Assembly: GCF_002288925.2 (NCBI RefSeq)
Contig: NW_022098069.1
Span: forward strand, 73,076,096 to 73,140,095
Direction: 5' to 3'
DNA length: 64,000 bases
From: Delphinapterus leucas
Taxonomy: Eukaryota > Chordata > Mammalia > Artiodactyla > Monodontidae
The translations under genes and the position numbers were made by a program. This document shows, one piece after another, positions 34,991-48,056 of this stretch. Position 1 is the stretch's first letter; the number at the start of each line of letters is the position of its first letter. Below the pieces are notes generated by a model. The model worked only from the letters and a program-made list of their open reading frames with translations, made no database searches and had not been told where the DNA came from.

Positions 34991-35194
34991 AAGAATACAT
35001 CTAACTATCAAATATTAATTTCTTTTAAAAACTGTCATTATTGTAATTGTTGATCTAACAGAAGAAGGTATGTTTAACTATATCTCTACTATGATCTTAT
35101 ACCCCAAATCAGGCTTATCAATGTCTTTTTATACTACTCCCATCCCATCAAACTAGTTTACTACCAAGATTAGCCTCTTCTATTAGCAGATTGG

Positions 35195-35370
35195 AAACTA
35201 TAGAGTCAACATCAACCTCTCTCTCTCCTCTCCATATACTCAACTGATCAACATTCCTTTAAATATTTCTTAGAAATGCCTCTCATTTTCTCTGCCACTA
35301 CCATGGTCCAGGTCTTTGGCATCCTGCTCTGATTGCTTCCAACCTTGTCTTTCCACCATTGGTTCTCAAC
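35195..35370 (+). mobile_element. L2 LINE remnant
   Basis: ATAGAGTCAACATCAACCTC, TCTGCCACTACCATGGTCCA and TCTGATTGCTTCCAACCTTG match successive parts of the L2 segment after the reverse transcriptase active site. No frame remains. The following GGTTCTCAACACTAGTTAAA (35360-35400) may be a MER-type scrap. Confidence 0.6.
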
Positions 35371-35699
35371 ACTAGTTAAACTTTAGAATTACCTCAAAAA
35401 ATTTAAGAAATACCCAAACCTTTCATACAACTATCCCTAGAGGGTAAGCTCTTGTTGCTTGCCTGCTTCACTCAAAATAATAAGAACTTTTAGTGTAGAG
35501 ACATGTGGAATTTTTATTATTTTTAAACGGTAGTACTTTATAGTAATATTTATTTTCATACTATCAATGGACACACAAGTATTTCTGGTCCCTCCCTGAG
35601 TGTAAAATGACTGTGCCATTTATTTTGTAGGAGAAATTTTTCTTTGCCCCAAATTACCCACAGGTTACAAACTGCTATAATTGAGTTAGGAATGGTTAT

Positions 35700-35905
35700 T
35701 GCTATCATATGATATGATTGAAAGATCACAGGACTAGGGGATTTGAATTTTAGTTCCGATTCTTGGGTAAATTATTTATTCTGCTGAGCTTCAGTTTTCT
35801 TTTTCTTTAATGAGAATAATAATATTTTCCCTTCATACCTCACAGAATTATTGTCAGGATTAAATGAGATAATATATATGAAAAAGTATGAGAACTACAA
35901 ATTCC
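35700..35905 (+). mobile_element. MIR SINE remnant
   Basis: TTTGAATTTTAGTTCCGATT, TTGGGTAAATTATTTATTCT, CTTCAGTTTTCTTTTTCTTT and CTCACAGAATTATTGTCAGG follow MIR from tRNA-side to core. Confidence 0.75.
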
Positions 35906-37129
35906 AAATGCCCTCCTCTTCAGTATATACATTTTAGAAATAAAATGTATATACTTCTATTTCTAAATAGACTATAAATCTTTAGACTGCCTACTTTGTT
36001 ATAAGTAAATATTGCAAATTAAGCAATATTCTGCAAAGAGAAAAAAGCATTTTTCAACAGTTATTGTCTCTATAATCCCATATGCTTGCTGTGTAGCAGA
36101 GGCAGCCCTCTCTACTTAAAGAAACTATAAGTCTGAGTATGTGGAACCCCTCTCAGGCTGCCAGCACTTTCTTCCAATTCTGTAATCACTCCTCACTGTC
36201 CTTGGCAAACCCTCCCTAAGTCTGCAAATAATTCCTGCTCCCTAATTTCAAAGACAAGAAAAAGAAGCCAAACCAACAGGTAAACTGCCAGCCATGCATA
36301 GGTTCATAAGGCCTGTTATCCTCTAAATTCCCCTGCAAAGGGGGCTGGGAAAAGTACAGGAGAAGCTGCTGCTGAGGGTGACGGTGCTTGCGTCTGGTGA
36401 GGGTACCTCCTCATGTGTTTGATGGTGAGAAAGGAGAGTGTGTCTAAACGTAAATTCACAGGATGGCATTGAATGAGTGCAAGGGGAAGGCAGAGGGCCA
36501 AGGCTAGTTTCAGCCCAAAGCCACACAGCAGACAGATTTAAATCTGCGTAGAGCCCCACTTAAAGATTAATCTAGACTACCTCCCAATTCAGGGACTAAA
36601 AGAAAAGTCCATGGAACTGAAGGGATTTCTAATCATATCCAAACATACTAGATAAATCCTAGTTAAGTTCATATCCCATGGGATCTTAGTCCAAAAAACC
36701 CTCTTCTCATAAAACAGAAACTACCTATATCAAACTTCCTTATCCTAGATATTTTGAAACACTGGCAAGTTTTAACAACAACCCAATACATGATTCTGAA
36801 TATAAATTTAGAGGATTCTTCAATTAAACTGTATTTAAATGCAATATCCATTTATTTTCTTATTCAGTTGAGAAATTATTTATTGACTATGTTGAAGATA
36901 AAATGGCAAAATACATTTCTTCTATCTAAGAGCTTACAATATTGTATTATATTTCTCAATCATTTGGAGTTATTGAATCTTTTGAAAATCTGATGAAAGA
37001 TACAGCTTCTCTTACCAGAAATACAAAAATACCTGTAAAATTTGCATCGATTTGAAGGTTGAAGACTACCTGATGCTTATTAAGAACCCTTAATGTTGAA
37101 GGAAAAATAGGTATGAAGATAATACAAAG
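35906..37129. other. Unassigned AT-rich sequence
   Basis: No gene or firm repeat recognised. Confidence 0.45.
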
Positions 37130-37830
37130 TAGCATAATATTAAAGCAATAAGATCTGCTCTAAGAGCTTAGACCAAGGACCATTTATTTAGGTGTAAAAT
37201 ACTCAGGAAAGTATTCATGACGGATGTCACTTTGGGGCTTGTCCTTGAAGGATGAGCAGGACTTTGCCAGACCGAGATGGGGGTGGGGAGACAACATTTA
37301 ATGCTACAGGAATAGGATAAACAAAAGTAGGGGATAACATATGTGTGTGAATATTAGGCATGTCCAAACAAGAAAAAATTTAAAGTTCCACTAAAAAGTC
37401 TAGATTTCATCCTACATATAATGTCAAGTCATTAATGTTTTTTAAACAAAAGAGGGAAATGGCCAGAATGGTGCGTTAGAAAGATTATCCTAGTGACAAA
37501 GAGCGAATTAGTGCGGATAAAACTTAAAGATAGAGAGAAGGTTATTGCAGTGGTATAAGGGACAAGTAATGAGTCAGTGGCAGTAAGGCTCATATAACTA
37601 ATACCCCTTCAGAGGTAGAACCAAGTAAAATTGGCTATTGATTAAAATGTGGAGGGTGCAGGAAAAGGAGGGATTAGAGGTGATTACAAAGATATCTCTT
37701 TTAAAAATGTTAGGAAACACAGGAAATGAAGCTCATTTTGAGGGGAAGATCAGTTTATTTAGGGTAGATTGAGTTTGAGCAATTAGTTATTCCTGAAAAT
37801 AAGATTTTGCTTATTAATCCATCCTTTAGA
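37130..37830 (-). mobile_element. L2 LINE remnant
   Basis: GGATGTCACTTTGGGGCTTG, TGCTACAGGAATAGGATAAA, AGAAAGATTATCCTAGTGAC, GGTTATTGCAGTGGTATAAG and GATTGAGTTTGAGCAATTAG line up with L2 read in reverse, from the 3' region inward. Heavily decayed. Confidence 0.55.
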
Positions 37831-40004
37831 ATACCAATAGTATTAATAAATACGATATTAAAAGAAAAGGGACTAAAACCAAATCTTGAGACTTCATAAG
37901 GAAATTGTTCAATCGCCCAGTTTTCAACCCTTATTCAAACAGGTAGGAGTTCAGTGACTAGTTTGCAACTCCTATCACATTTCCAAGTCCCAGCCTCTTT
38001 AATTTTAGACTTTGCAACATAAAGAGACGAATCTACAGTATATTAAGACAGAAGGTGTCCCAATACTCAGCAATAAGCAGAAACAAGCCATGTTGCCAAA
38101 TCATCAAAAATATTGATTTCTTCCAAAGAGAAAGAATCTCATCAAAAGGGTTTAGGCGAGAGTTACCTGACCACAGCAGGCACCAGCACTTTTATCAGAA
38201 ACCAGCTTTCTGCCTCAGACTCAGCCTTCTCAGAATAGACTGAGAGCTAAATGAGACACAACAAAACATCTAATGCAAACTTCCTTAAGTAAACAAAAAA
38301 GCTGATGTCCAAGGATATTAAGGAAGTCACTTTGGTAATAAACAACTAGAACTTTTGTCTCCCATTTCAGGTATGCTTTCCTCAGCCCCATATTTTCAAA
38401 TGTTTCCTTGTGTATGAATTAACCCAGTGGATTTGGAGTTAACCTATGTCCCACAGGAGAATATCAAGCTGCCATACTGATGGATTATTGGGGTTGTTTC
38501 CAGCTGTTTGTGCAGAACCACTCATATAGCTGGCTGAGATGAGGGATGAGTGACTACTCACATGTGTGCTTAGTGAGAAAATGGTTAGAAAGCAGAAACA
38601 GTTTCTCATAGGTGTCCTCTACCTTCCCAGTGGCTGCTAAGAGATCTGATATCAAAGGATTCTATGTTGTCCACCCTCCAGCCTGCCCTTCTCTCTCACT
38701 GAGTCTCGTGCCCTCAAATTAGCTATCCCTATTCCTTACTTGAGAGAATGCTAGTGCTTAAAAATTACTACTCTATGGAATAAAGAAGCAATGTAATGAA
38801 AATGGTCTTTGAACTTCAGAGTTTGGGAAGCTATGTTGAAAGGGTCCCTTCACTACATTGTTACAGGAGCAGAAACCAAAAACTTTATCCAAAATTGTTG
38901 GAAAATCAGACTCTCTAGGAGCAGGACTCAGGAAACTGTTCAACAAACTCCACAGGACTCTAATGTTCAGCAAGTTTTAAAAATCCCCAATATAATGTGT
39001 ATTCAAATTGTTTTCCCTGAAGTTATATTTTGGGTGTTCCATTTCAATAGTTAATCTAAAACTCTTGCATGGGAAAAAAGCAACACAAAACTGCTGGAGA
39101 TAAATGTGGCAATGCAAGTACTGGAACCAGAAGGTTTTGGAGATTTCATCCAGCATCCTGTTTCTCATGTAGAGGAATGTCTCATGCATTGCAGAAATTT
39201 CCCAATGTTGCACATTCATGGAAAGGAAGATTGAGTCTGTCTATTTTCCAATCTTTTTCTTTAGATTACTGATAGAAAGTAAAGTTCAAGAAAAGGATAT
39301 CAATTTCAACTTAATTCCTGAAGGATAAATAAAGAAACTAAATGTAGACAAAATTTGATAACCAATTTATTCTTCATATGCTAAATCATTAACTCGTTCT
39401 CTGCTTAGGTACCAAACAAAGATTTATGTGCCCAAAAATATTCAACTCACTAGACACTTTACATAAGAAAAAACAGCAGGCCTCTCACTTAGTGAGACTC
39501 TGCTTCATGGCTATTTATACACGGAGTAGAATAACAAATCATTAGGACATGTTTGAGAGGGGAAAAAGGCATGAATAACTACAGTGCTTATATTTCATGT
39601 GTGTCAGTCTACTATCTGAGCATTTATAGAGCCCACACGAGGAATTTTTTGATATTTCTTTTCAGTTAAAACCAGCTGGTAAAATTTATAGATTTTCTGG
39701 TTCACAGAAAACTATGGCCTTTGTACAGGAAGAGTGTTGGGCTTCTAGGAAGTAGAGAATAAATGATATTACTGAGAAATATTACTTTTCAACTTATTTT
39801 ATACTGGCTCTATATCACAGTCTAACTTCAGTGTTTCTCCAGGACCTTCTAAAATCACAGAAAAAGAAATCATATTGGAAAATTAGATTAGTCTTACAGA
39901 ATGACTATCTCAAGGGAGGAACAGTTTACTGTGTTAGATCAAGTTTCTTGTATATAAAGTCAGGTTGTACCTGCACACAAATGTTCCTTAAAATATTATA
40001 CTTA
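37831..40004. other. Unassigned sequence
   Basis: About 2.2 kb with no gene or repeat that I recognise. Short frames here have no motif. Confidence 0.45.
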
Positions 40005-40078
40005 TTAGCTAAGGTAAAGCTAATAAGCTAAGGTAAGCTAATAAGCTAAGGTAAGGTAAAGCTAAGGTAAAGCTAATC
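40005..40078. repeat. Imperfect tandem repeat
   Basis: Units of AGCTAAGGTAA with variable spacers (AGCTAATA, AAGCTAA) recur about six times. A local minisatellite with no associated gene. Confidence 0.85.
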
Positions 40079-40869
40079 TCAGCAAGATTTGTTAGATCTT
40101 ACTTTACATCAGCACTAAATATTACCTATTATAAGGAATATTTTCTCTGTAAAATAGACAGCTGGAAAATATAGAGAAAATGGGGCTAGTTTGGTATCAA
40201 GTGACACACTCCAGAGGCCATACAATAAATTTCAGAATATTTGGGGTGCATTGAAATTATACTTATTGTGACAGGATGAAGATTCTTACAACATGAATTT
40301 TTCAAGCATGAGAGAGGATTCTGGTAGACTGGCAATGCTCTGTTTCTTAACCTGACTGGTTACTTTGTGAAAATCAGTGAACTATATTTTTTTAATACTT
40401 TTCTATACATTTGTTACATTTCACAGTTAAAAGTCAAAAGAGACCATATCTCAACCATTCGTTAATCTCCGGTGCCTCCTAAGAACACATTAAAATTAAA
40501 TTGAAAGGATTTTTTTAAGTTCTAAACCTACAGAGCAAAAAGAACAGAAGAGGATAAAATAGAAAAGAGAGATGTCAACTAAATATTGGAAGGTGGAAAG
40601 TACATGGACTTATAATAACTGACTTAGAAGACAAGAGAAAACCAAATTCTTGCCTAGAAACAAGATGCAAACCTTGAAGAACCATAAAAAGGCTCTCAAG
40701 CTGGGTCTACCAGGTACCTCTGAAGTTCAGGTTCTGGTGGGACTGAAGATAGGATTGGTTATCTGTGTATAAGAACAGTTAAAACACAGTGGTTCTACTC
40801 CATGTGTTGCTGACTAGAATCTTCCTTTCCCCACTGCTCTGCAGTGACACTAATGTCATAAATCAAGTG

Positions 40870-41300
40870 TACATATATATGTGAATCTGTTTCTGGACTC
40901 ACTGGTTTGTCTTTTCTTATGCCAATATCTCATGCTCTATTTACAATAACTTTGTAATAAATAAGTCCTGATATCATGTAGGGTAAGACTTACCATTTTA
41001 TTCTTTTTAAAGTTGTCTTTGCTATTCTTGACCCTTTGCATTTTCATACACGTTTCATCATTATTTTGTCAAACACATATACACGTACATACACACACCG
41101 CACCCCACTGCTGAGTTTTAATTGAGATTGTTTTGAGTAATAGATAGATTTGGTAGAATGAACATCTATACAGATGTAGACTCTTACTTAGATTTTTAAA
41201 AATTTCTCTTGATAATATTTTTAGTGTTGTGTGGAATTTTTGTACCTCTGATTTAAATTGGATTTTAAAAAGTTATTATAAATGATATATTGTTGTTTAA
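40870..41300 (-). mobile_element. Old L1 ORF2 remnant
   Basis: TGAATCTGTTTCTGGACTCA, TACAATAACTTTGTAATAAA, GTCTTTGCTATTCTTGACCC and GTTTTAATTGAGATTGTTTT are the reverse of the late L1 ORF2, downstream of the polymerase motif. Diverged and without an open frame. Confidence 0.65.
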
Positions 41301-41526
41301 TAAAAACCTGTTGTTAATATAAAAAAAAGGAGCAGTTAAACCCTTAGATATCCTCCATCACCCCAAAAAAGACTAAAGAGCTTGAACCTTAGAAGCTTTG
41401 CACTAGGAGTCCCTGGGCACAACTGGGGGCAGAAATGCCATAGTGAGTGAAATTCTAGCTACTAAATAGCAAGATCCTTAATCCCACCTCCCCATCCTCC
41501 ATCTTGACTCTTGGAATGCTGGCAGT

Positions 41527-41592
41527 AAGTTATAAGTATCTTATAACCCTAAGCAACCCTAAGTTATAAGTATCTTATAACCCTAAGCAAGA
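41527..41592. repeat. Two-copy 34-bp tandem duplication carrying a palindrome
   Basis: AAGTTATAAGTATCTTATAA recurs at 41527 and 41561. Each copy contains the perfect inverted repeat GTTATAAG-TAT-CTTATAAC. Confidence 0.9.
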
Positions 41593-41799
41593 AGGTAAAG
41601 TTAAAGGATTTCTACCTTGTAAAACTAACCATGAATAAAGAAAATATCCACATACTCAGAGCTGACTGAACAATGGAGAAGTGTGCTCCCCACCCAAATA
41701 ACCTACAGAGAACACAGTTTAATCAACACACCCTGAAGACACACACTCACACACACACACCTTTTGGCCAAATCTTTAATCCTTCATTCTTAATTATAA

Positions 41800-42645
41800 A
41801 CAGGAAAAACTTACCAGATATCAGAAGAAAAATCTTTGACATGAATGATAGTGACAAATATAAATGAAAAGAAAAATGAAGGCCAGAAGAAATAGAGTCA
41901 ATACAAAGAACAAAATACAACTTTAAACACTGAAATTAATATCCTCAAAGATATTTTTTTAAGTGCTAAGTAATGGGGATCAGTGAAAATGTTTATGATA
42001 CTAAAGGTAAAGACACCACAAGCCTCCAAAGAGAGAAGCAGATTGCCAACGAAAGAGTGGGAATTAGAATGTTTCAGACTTCTCAATTGCAATACTGGAC
42101 TCTGGGGAAAAAATGGCACAATACCTTAAAATTCTGAGGGAAATTGGTATACAACCTAGAATTCTATAACAATCCAAATTGGAAATCAAATGGGAGCATA
42201 GAATAAAGATATTTTCAGTCCTATAAGTTCTCCAGAAAATTTCTCTCTCATGTATCTATTCTCAGTAAGCTACTGAAAGACGTATTCCACCAAAACTAGG
42301 GAGTAAATCAAGAAAAAGGAAGCTAAGAGGTCCATAAAACACAAAAGAGTAAAGAAGTAAGTTTATAGAATATTAGAATTAGTTAACAGCAATACTTATA
42401 TAATATTTTAAGTAAGTTAAGAGAAATCCCAGGACAATACTGGGATCTCAAAGTATTGAAAAGACAGCAACTAGTCTGCATTGAAAACATGATGAAGGAA
42501 AGCTTCAGACAGGATGTTCCTAAGAAAATATTAAATTGATAAATAACCTAATGTCTGAACGTATGGAGAGGAAATTTGAATTTCTGACATGAAGTTTAAG
42601 GATAATTAGTCATGGATACAAAAAAAAAAAAAAAAAAAAAACCTA
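41800..42645 (+). mobile_element. HAL1 or L1 ORF1-type remnant ending in poly(A)
   Basis: CAATACCTTAAAATTCTGAG, ACAACCTAGAATTCTATAAC, AATAAAGATATTTTCAGTCC, GTAAGCTACTGAAAGACGTA and AGGGAGTAAATCAAGAAAAA match, in order, the C-terminal ORF1 region of an ancient L1 lineage, which I take to be HAL1 (an ORF1-only L1 relative). It stops near the A-run at 42620-42642. Its 5' limit is unclear. Confidence 0.5.
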
Positions 42646-42929
42646 AGGAAACCAAAAAGGAGTAAGGGAAAAGGCCCAAGAGAAAGGAAAATTATCACAC
42701 AAGAACTCAGACTTCCAACCAAGATGAATTAACAGGGGCTGGACTTACTCTACCACCTGAAGCAAACAATAAAAAAGACAGTGGTTTTTAAGACACTGAA
42801 CACTAAGTAACAAAAGACAGTGATCTCTGGGAGAATGCTCCAACAAATAGCATAATACATATTATTCTTAAATACACACAAAACACACCATACTATGGGC
42901 CATGAAAAAAAAAAGACACAACAAAAAAA

Positions 42930-43350
42930 GACAAATACTGTTAAGTCACTCGTATGTGGAATATAAAAAAGCCAAATATAGAAACAGAGGCTAGAATGGT
43001 GGTTACCAGGACCTGGGGAGTAGGGGAAAAGGAGAGCTGTTGGTCAAAGAGTATAAACTCCAGTAATAAGATGAATAAATTCTGGAGATCTAATGTACAA
43101 CATGGTGATTATAGTTAACAATACTGTATTATATACTTGAAAGTTGCTAAGAGAGTATATCTTAAATGTATTCACCACACACACACACACACACACAAGT
43201 GGCATAATGCAAGTGTTAGCTAATGCTATGGCGGCAAGCATTTTGGAATATATAAGTGTATCAAATCAATACGAGGTACACCTTAAACTTACATAATGTT
43301 ATATATCAATTATATCTCAATAAAGCTGGGGGAAAAAGTCTCAGCCTAAA
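42930..43350 (+). mobile_element. Old L1 3' UTR end
   Basis: GGTGGTTACCAGGACCTGGG, TCTAATGTACAACATGGTGA, a (CA)n run at about 43174-43197, then CACCTTAAACTTACATAATG and TCAATAAAGCTGGGG: the typical 3' UTR of a mid-age L1M, with an AATAAA signal near 43318. 5'-truncated. Confidence 0.75.
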
Positions 43351-43351
43351 A

Positions 43352-43862
43352 AAGTCTGCATTGCCAACTTCATACAAGATTGGGGAATTGCAAATTAAAA
43401 GAACAAGTTACCACTACATACCTATTAGAATGGCCAAAATCCAAAACACCAACAATATCAAATGCTGGTGAGAATATGGAGCAACAGAAGTGCTCATTCA
43501 TTTCCAGATGAGAATGCAAAATGGTACAGTCACTTTGGAAGACAGTTTGGCAGTTTCTTACAAAACTAAACATACTCTTACCATACAATCCAGCAATGGT
43601 GCTCCTTATTATCTACTCAAATGAGTTGAAAGCTATGTCCACACAACAATCTTCACATGGATGTTTATGGCAGCTTTATTCACAATTACCAAAACTTGGG
43701 AGCAAACAAGATGACCCTCAATAGGTGAATATATTCATAAACTGTGGTACATCCAGACAACGGAGTACTATTCAACACTAAAAAGAAATGAGCTCTCAAG
43801 TCACAAAAAGAAATGGAGGAAACTTAAGTGCATATGACCAAGTGAAAGAAGCCAAATACAAT
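43352..43862 (+). mobile_element. Old L1 ORF2 C-terminal remnant
   Basis: ATTAAAAGAACAAGTTACCA, ATGCTGGTGAGAATATGGAG, TGGTACAGTCACTTTGGAAG, ACCATACAATCCAGCAATGG and ACAACGGAGTACTATTCAAC are the end of ORF2 and start of 3' UTR. It follows another L1's 3' end and precedes an earlier ORF2 part, so it is a separate fragment. Confidence 0.75.
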
Positions 43863-44192
43863 GAAATAAGAATAAATCTGAGCAGAGGTGTGAGAGACTT
43901 CTATACCCAAAACTACAAAACGTTGTTAAGAGAAACTAAAGACTTAAATACATGGAGAGCTATACTTTGTTAATGGGTCACAAAACTCAACATTAAGATG
44001 TTAGTTCTCCCCAAATTGATGTATAGATTTAAAAAATCCAATGAAAAATCCCAGCAGGACTTTTATAGAAGTTGACAAACTGATTCTAAAATTCACTGTA
44101 AATGCAAAGGACAGCCATGAAAATTTTGAAAAAGAACAAAGTTGAAGGATTAACACTTCCTGATTTCAAGAATCATCATACAACTATAGTGA

Positions 44193-44774
44193 AAGTATCC
44201 AGGGAGGCTGCACAGCCCCTCAGAACCTTCAGGGTCCTGGGACAGCAGGAGGGCCTGGAGCTGGAGCAGCATCTGGTACCCACCCTCTTCCCACAGCACC
44301 ACCAGGGGGCCATGTCTAATGGGGTTTACTTCCTGCCCAGCAGGCCAACATAGATGTGAAGGCAGAGATGCTCGGCAAGCCTCTAGTGGACTCCCTGGTG
44401 TGGCTAGAGGATCATACACCTAAGAACCCAGAAACAGTGACTGGCTATTCCCTGAACAATGCTGACTTTGGAGCCTCAGATCCACAAATAATTTAGCTCA
44501 TCTCCCTAGCTGCCCAGAAATTCATCTCAGGTTTTTCTAATGATGTCCAGCAAGACTGAAAAATGAAGAGCACAAGCTCTGGCATCTCCTGAAGCAAGAG
44601 AAAGGACCATAAGTACTCTCTGACCATGGAGGAGTTGATCTCTGCCCTCAGTGAGTATGACATCAATGTAAAAAAGCCAAAATACTTCACCTGAGCCACC
44701 CAACCTAAATGTCCCCATATCCCCACACCAGCTTATTTTCATCATAACTTCATCTTGACAAGTTAAAAAAAAAA
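44193..44774 (+). pseudogene. TAF10P: TAF10 processed pseudogene
   Basis: TAF10 is a histone-fold subunit shared by TFIID and SAGA. This intronless copy reads SNGVYFLPS near 44314. From GAT at 44353, 113 continuous codons run to the natural TGA at 44692-44694, with VTGYSLNNADFGASDPQII, LISLAAQKFIS, and a C-terminus ALSEYDINVKKPKYFT. In-frame stops at 44494 (TAG), 44557 (TGA) and 44590 (TGA), plus a frameshift between the 44314 segment and 44353, kill it. A short 3' UTR ends in poly(A) (44765-44774). The N-terminal Gly/Ala-rich part is missing or degraded (about 44200-44312). It sits in an old L1, with CAACTATAGT before and CAATATAGT after as a diverged target duplication. Made by L1 machinery from spliced mRNA. 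The gene symbol suffix is mine. Confidence 0.9.
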
Positions 44775-45409
44775 CTTGTAAAACATTGCTTGTAAAACAA
44801 TATAGTAAAAACAATGTGATATCTGAATCAATATACATAAGTAGATGAATGGAGTAGAATGGAGAGCTAGAAATAGACCCACATGTGTGATTTTCCATAA
44901 AGATGCAAAGGAAATTCAGTGGAGAAAAGGAAGTCTTTTCAATAAACAGTGCTGGAACAATTGGAATTCTATATTCAAAAAAAAAAAGAACTTTGATTTA
45001 TACCTCACATCATATACAAAAATTAAACCAAAATGAATCATAAGCGTAAAACTAAAACCTAAAATTATAAAACATTTAGAAGAAAAATTAGGAGAAAATC
45101 TTTGTGACCTTGAGTTAAGCAAAGATTTCTTGGATACAACACTATTAGCACAATCTATAAAAGAAAAAAATTAATAAAATGAACTTCAATAAAATTTTAA
45201 ACTTTTGTTTTTTGAAAGCTTCAAAACTTAAGAAAATAAAGACAAGCCACAAACTGGGAGAAAACATTTGTAAATCATAGATCTGATAAACGACTTTTAT
45301 CAGAACATATAAAGAAGAATTTAAAACTCAACAATAAGAAAACTTTTAAAACTCAATTTTAAAAATGAGCAAAGGATGTGAACATATACTTCATTAAAGA
45401 AGATATGCA

Positions 45410-47235
45410 AGAGGGAGCATTACTCAACAAAGTAAAGGCCATATATGACAAGCCCACAACTAACATCATACTCAATGGTGAAAAGCTGAAAGCATATCCT
45501 CTAAGATCAGGAACAAGACAAGAATGCTCACTCTCGCCAATTTTATTCAACATAGTATTAAAAGTCCTAGCTACAGCAATCAGACTAGAAAAAGAAATAA
45601 AAGGAATCCAAATTGAAAAAGAAGTAAAAACAGTCACTGTTTGCAGATGACATGATACTATACATAAAATCCTAAAGATGCCACCAGAAAACTATCAGAC
45701 CTCATCAATGAATTTTGTAAAGTTGCAAGATACAAAACTAATATACAGAAATCTGTTGCATTTCTGTACACTAACAACAAACTATCAGAACGAGAAATTA
45801 AGGAAACAATCCCATATACCACTGCATCAAAAGGAATAAAATACCTAGGAATAAATCTACCTAAGACAGTAAAAACCTGTACTCAGAAAACTATAAGACA
45901 CTGATGAAAGAAATTGAAGATGACACAAAAAGATGGAAAGATATACTGTGTTCTTGCATTAGAGAAATTAATATTGTTAAAGTGACCATAATACCCGAAG
46001 TAACCTTGGGTAGTATGAAATCCCTGCCAAAATATAATTTAGTGCAATTCAGTGTATACCTATCAAATTACCAATGGCATTTTTCACAGAACTAGAACAA
46101 ATAATTTCTAAATTTGTATGGAAACACAAAAGACCCTAAATAGCCAAAACAACCTTGAGAAAGAAGAACAGAACTGGAGAAATCATGCTCCCTAACCTCA
46201 GGCTATACTGCAAAAGCTACAGTAATCAAAACAGTATGATAATCACACAAAAACAGACACATAGATCAATGGAACAGAATACAGAGCCCATTAATAAACC
46301 CAAGCATTTATGGTCAGTTAATCTACAACAAAGGAGGTAAGAATATACAATGGAGAAAAGGCAGTCTCTTCAATAAGTGGTGCTAGGAAAACTGGATAGC
46401 TACCTATAAAGGAAGGAAATTAGAACATTCTCTGACACCATATACAAAAATAAACTCAAAGTGGATTAAAGAACTAAATGTAAACCATAAAACTCCTGGA
46501 GGAAAAAATAGGCAGAACGCTCTTTGACATAAATCTTAGCAATACTTTTTTGGATCTGTCTCCTAAAGCAAAGGAAATAAAAGCAAAAATAAACAAATGA
46601 GACCTAATTAAACTTAAAATCTTTTGCACAGCAAAGTAAACCATCAACAAAATGAAAAGACAACCTAATAAATGTGAGAAAATACTTGCAAATGATATTA
46701 CCAATAAGGGGTTAATATCCAATGTATATAAACAGCTCATACAACTCAACATCAAAAAAAAAACCACAACTCAACTTTTAAAAAGGTAGAAGACCTGAAT
46801 AGACATTTTTCCAAAGAGGAAATGCAGATGGCCAAGAGGCACATGAAAAGATGCTCAACATTGCTAATCATCAGGGAAGTGCAAATCTAAACCACAATGA
46901 GGTATCACCTCACACCTGTCAGAATAGCTATCATCAAAAAGAACACAAATGACAAACGCTGGTGAGGATTTGGTGAAAAAGGAGCACTTACACACTGTTG
47001 GTGGGAATGTAATTGATGCAGCCACTGTGGAAAACAGTATAGAAGCTTCTCAAAAAACTAATAATAGAACTACCATATGACCCAGCAATTCCACTCTGAG
47101 TATATATCAAAAAACAACAACATCAGCAACACTAATTTGAAAAGATACATGCATCCCAATATTCATAGTAGCATTATTTACAATTGTCGACATGGAAGCA
47201 ACCTAAGTGTCCATCAACAGATGGATGGATAAAGA

Positions 47236-47284
<49 letters not shown>

Positions 47285-47726
47285 ATGGAATACTACTCAG
47301 CTATGAAAATGAATGAAATTTTGCCATTTGCAGCAACATGGGTGGACTTGGAGGGCATTATGCTAAGTGTAATAAGTCAGACAGTGAAAGACAAATACTG
47401 TGTAATATCACTTATATGTGGAATCTAAAAAATACAACAAACTAGTGAATATAACAAAAAAGAAGCAGAGTCACAGATATAGAGAACAAACTAGTGGTTA
47501 CCAGTGGGGAGTGGGAAAGTAGAAGGGAAAATACAGGAGGGGGGGATTAAGAGATACAAACTATTATGTAAAAAATAAGCTACAAGTATATATTGTACAA
47601 CACAGGGAATATAGCCATTATTTTATAATAACTATAAATGGAGTATAACCTTTAAAAATTATGAATCACTATATTGTACACCTATAACTTATATAATATT
47701 GTACATCAATTATACTTCAATTAAAA
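45410..47726 (+). mobile_element. 5'-truncated L1 nested in the older L1
   Basis: Starts inside the reverse transcriptase ([39 protein letters not shown]), passes a frame-disrupted FADD-type motif near 45645 (GCAGATGACATG), and runs through the ORF2 C-terminus into a 3' UTR that ends near 47720 (ATTATACTTCAATT plus A-run). AAAGAAGATATGCA (about 45396-45409) and AAAGAAGACGATATGCA (about 47727-47742) are a diverged target duplication. Less diverged than its host but older than the L1 at 54.6 kb. A (TA)n(CA)n microsatellite lies at 47237-47284. Confidence 0.82.
47237..47284. repeat. (TA)n(CA)n microsatellite
   Basis: About 12 TA units are followed directly by about 11 CA units, inside the 3' end of the younger L1. 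Likely length-polymorphic. Confidence 0.95.
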
Positions 47727-48056
47727 AAAGAAGACGATATGCAGATGGCAAATAAGAACATAAGAGATGCTTAATGTCATTAGTTATTAGGGCAACAGAA
47801 ATTAAAACCACAATGAGTTAAAACTATACACCTAGTAGAATGGCTAAAATTAAAAAGACCAAAGACTGACAATACCAAGTGTTGGAGAGGGTGTGAAAGA
47901 ATTGGAACTCTCATTTCACCCCTAGGCACTTAACCAAGAGAAATGAAAACTTTTATCCATATAAAGATTTGTAAATGAATGTTCAATGAATGTTCATAGT
48001 GTTTTTATTTATAATAGCTAAAAACTGGAAACAACACAATCATCCATCATCAGGTG

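Noticed and set aside
44102..44353. An 83-codon frame starting in L1 and ending in TAF10 sequence
   Set aside because: It is an accidental fusion across the pseudogene's insertion point.
47207..47428. A 73-residue frame with Ile-Tyr and Thr-His repeats
   Set aside because: It is the (TA)n(CA)n microsatellite read in frame with the L1 3' region.
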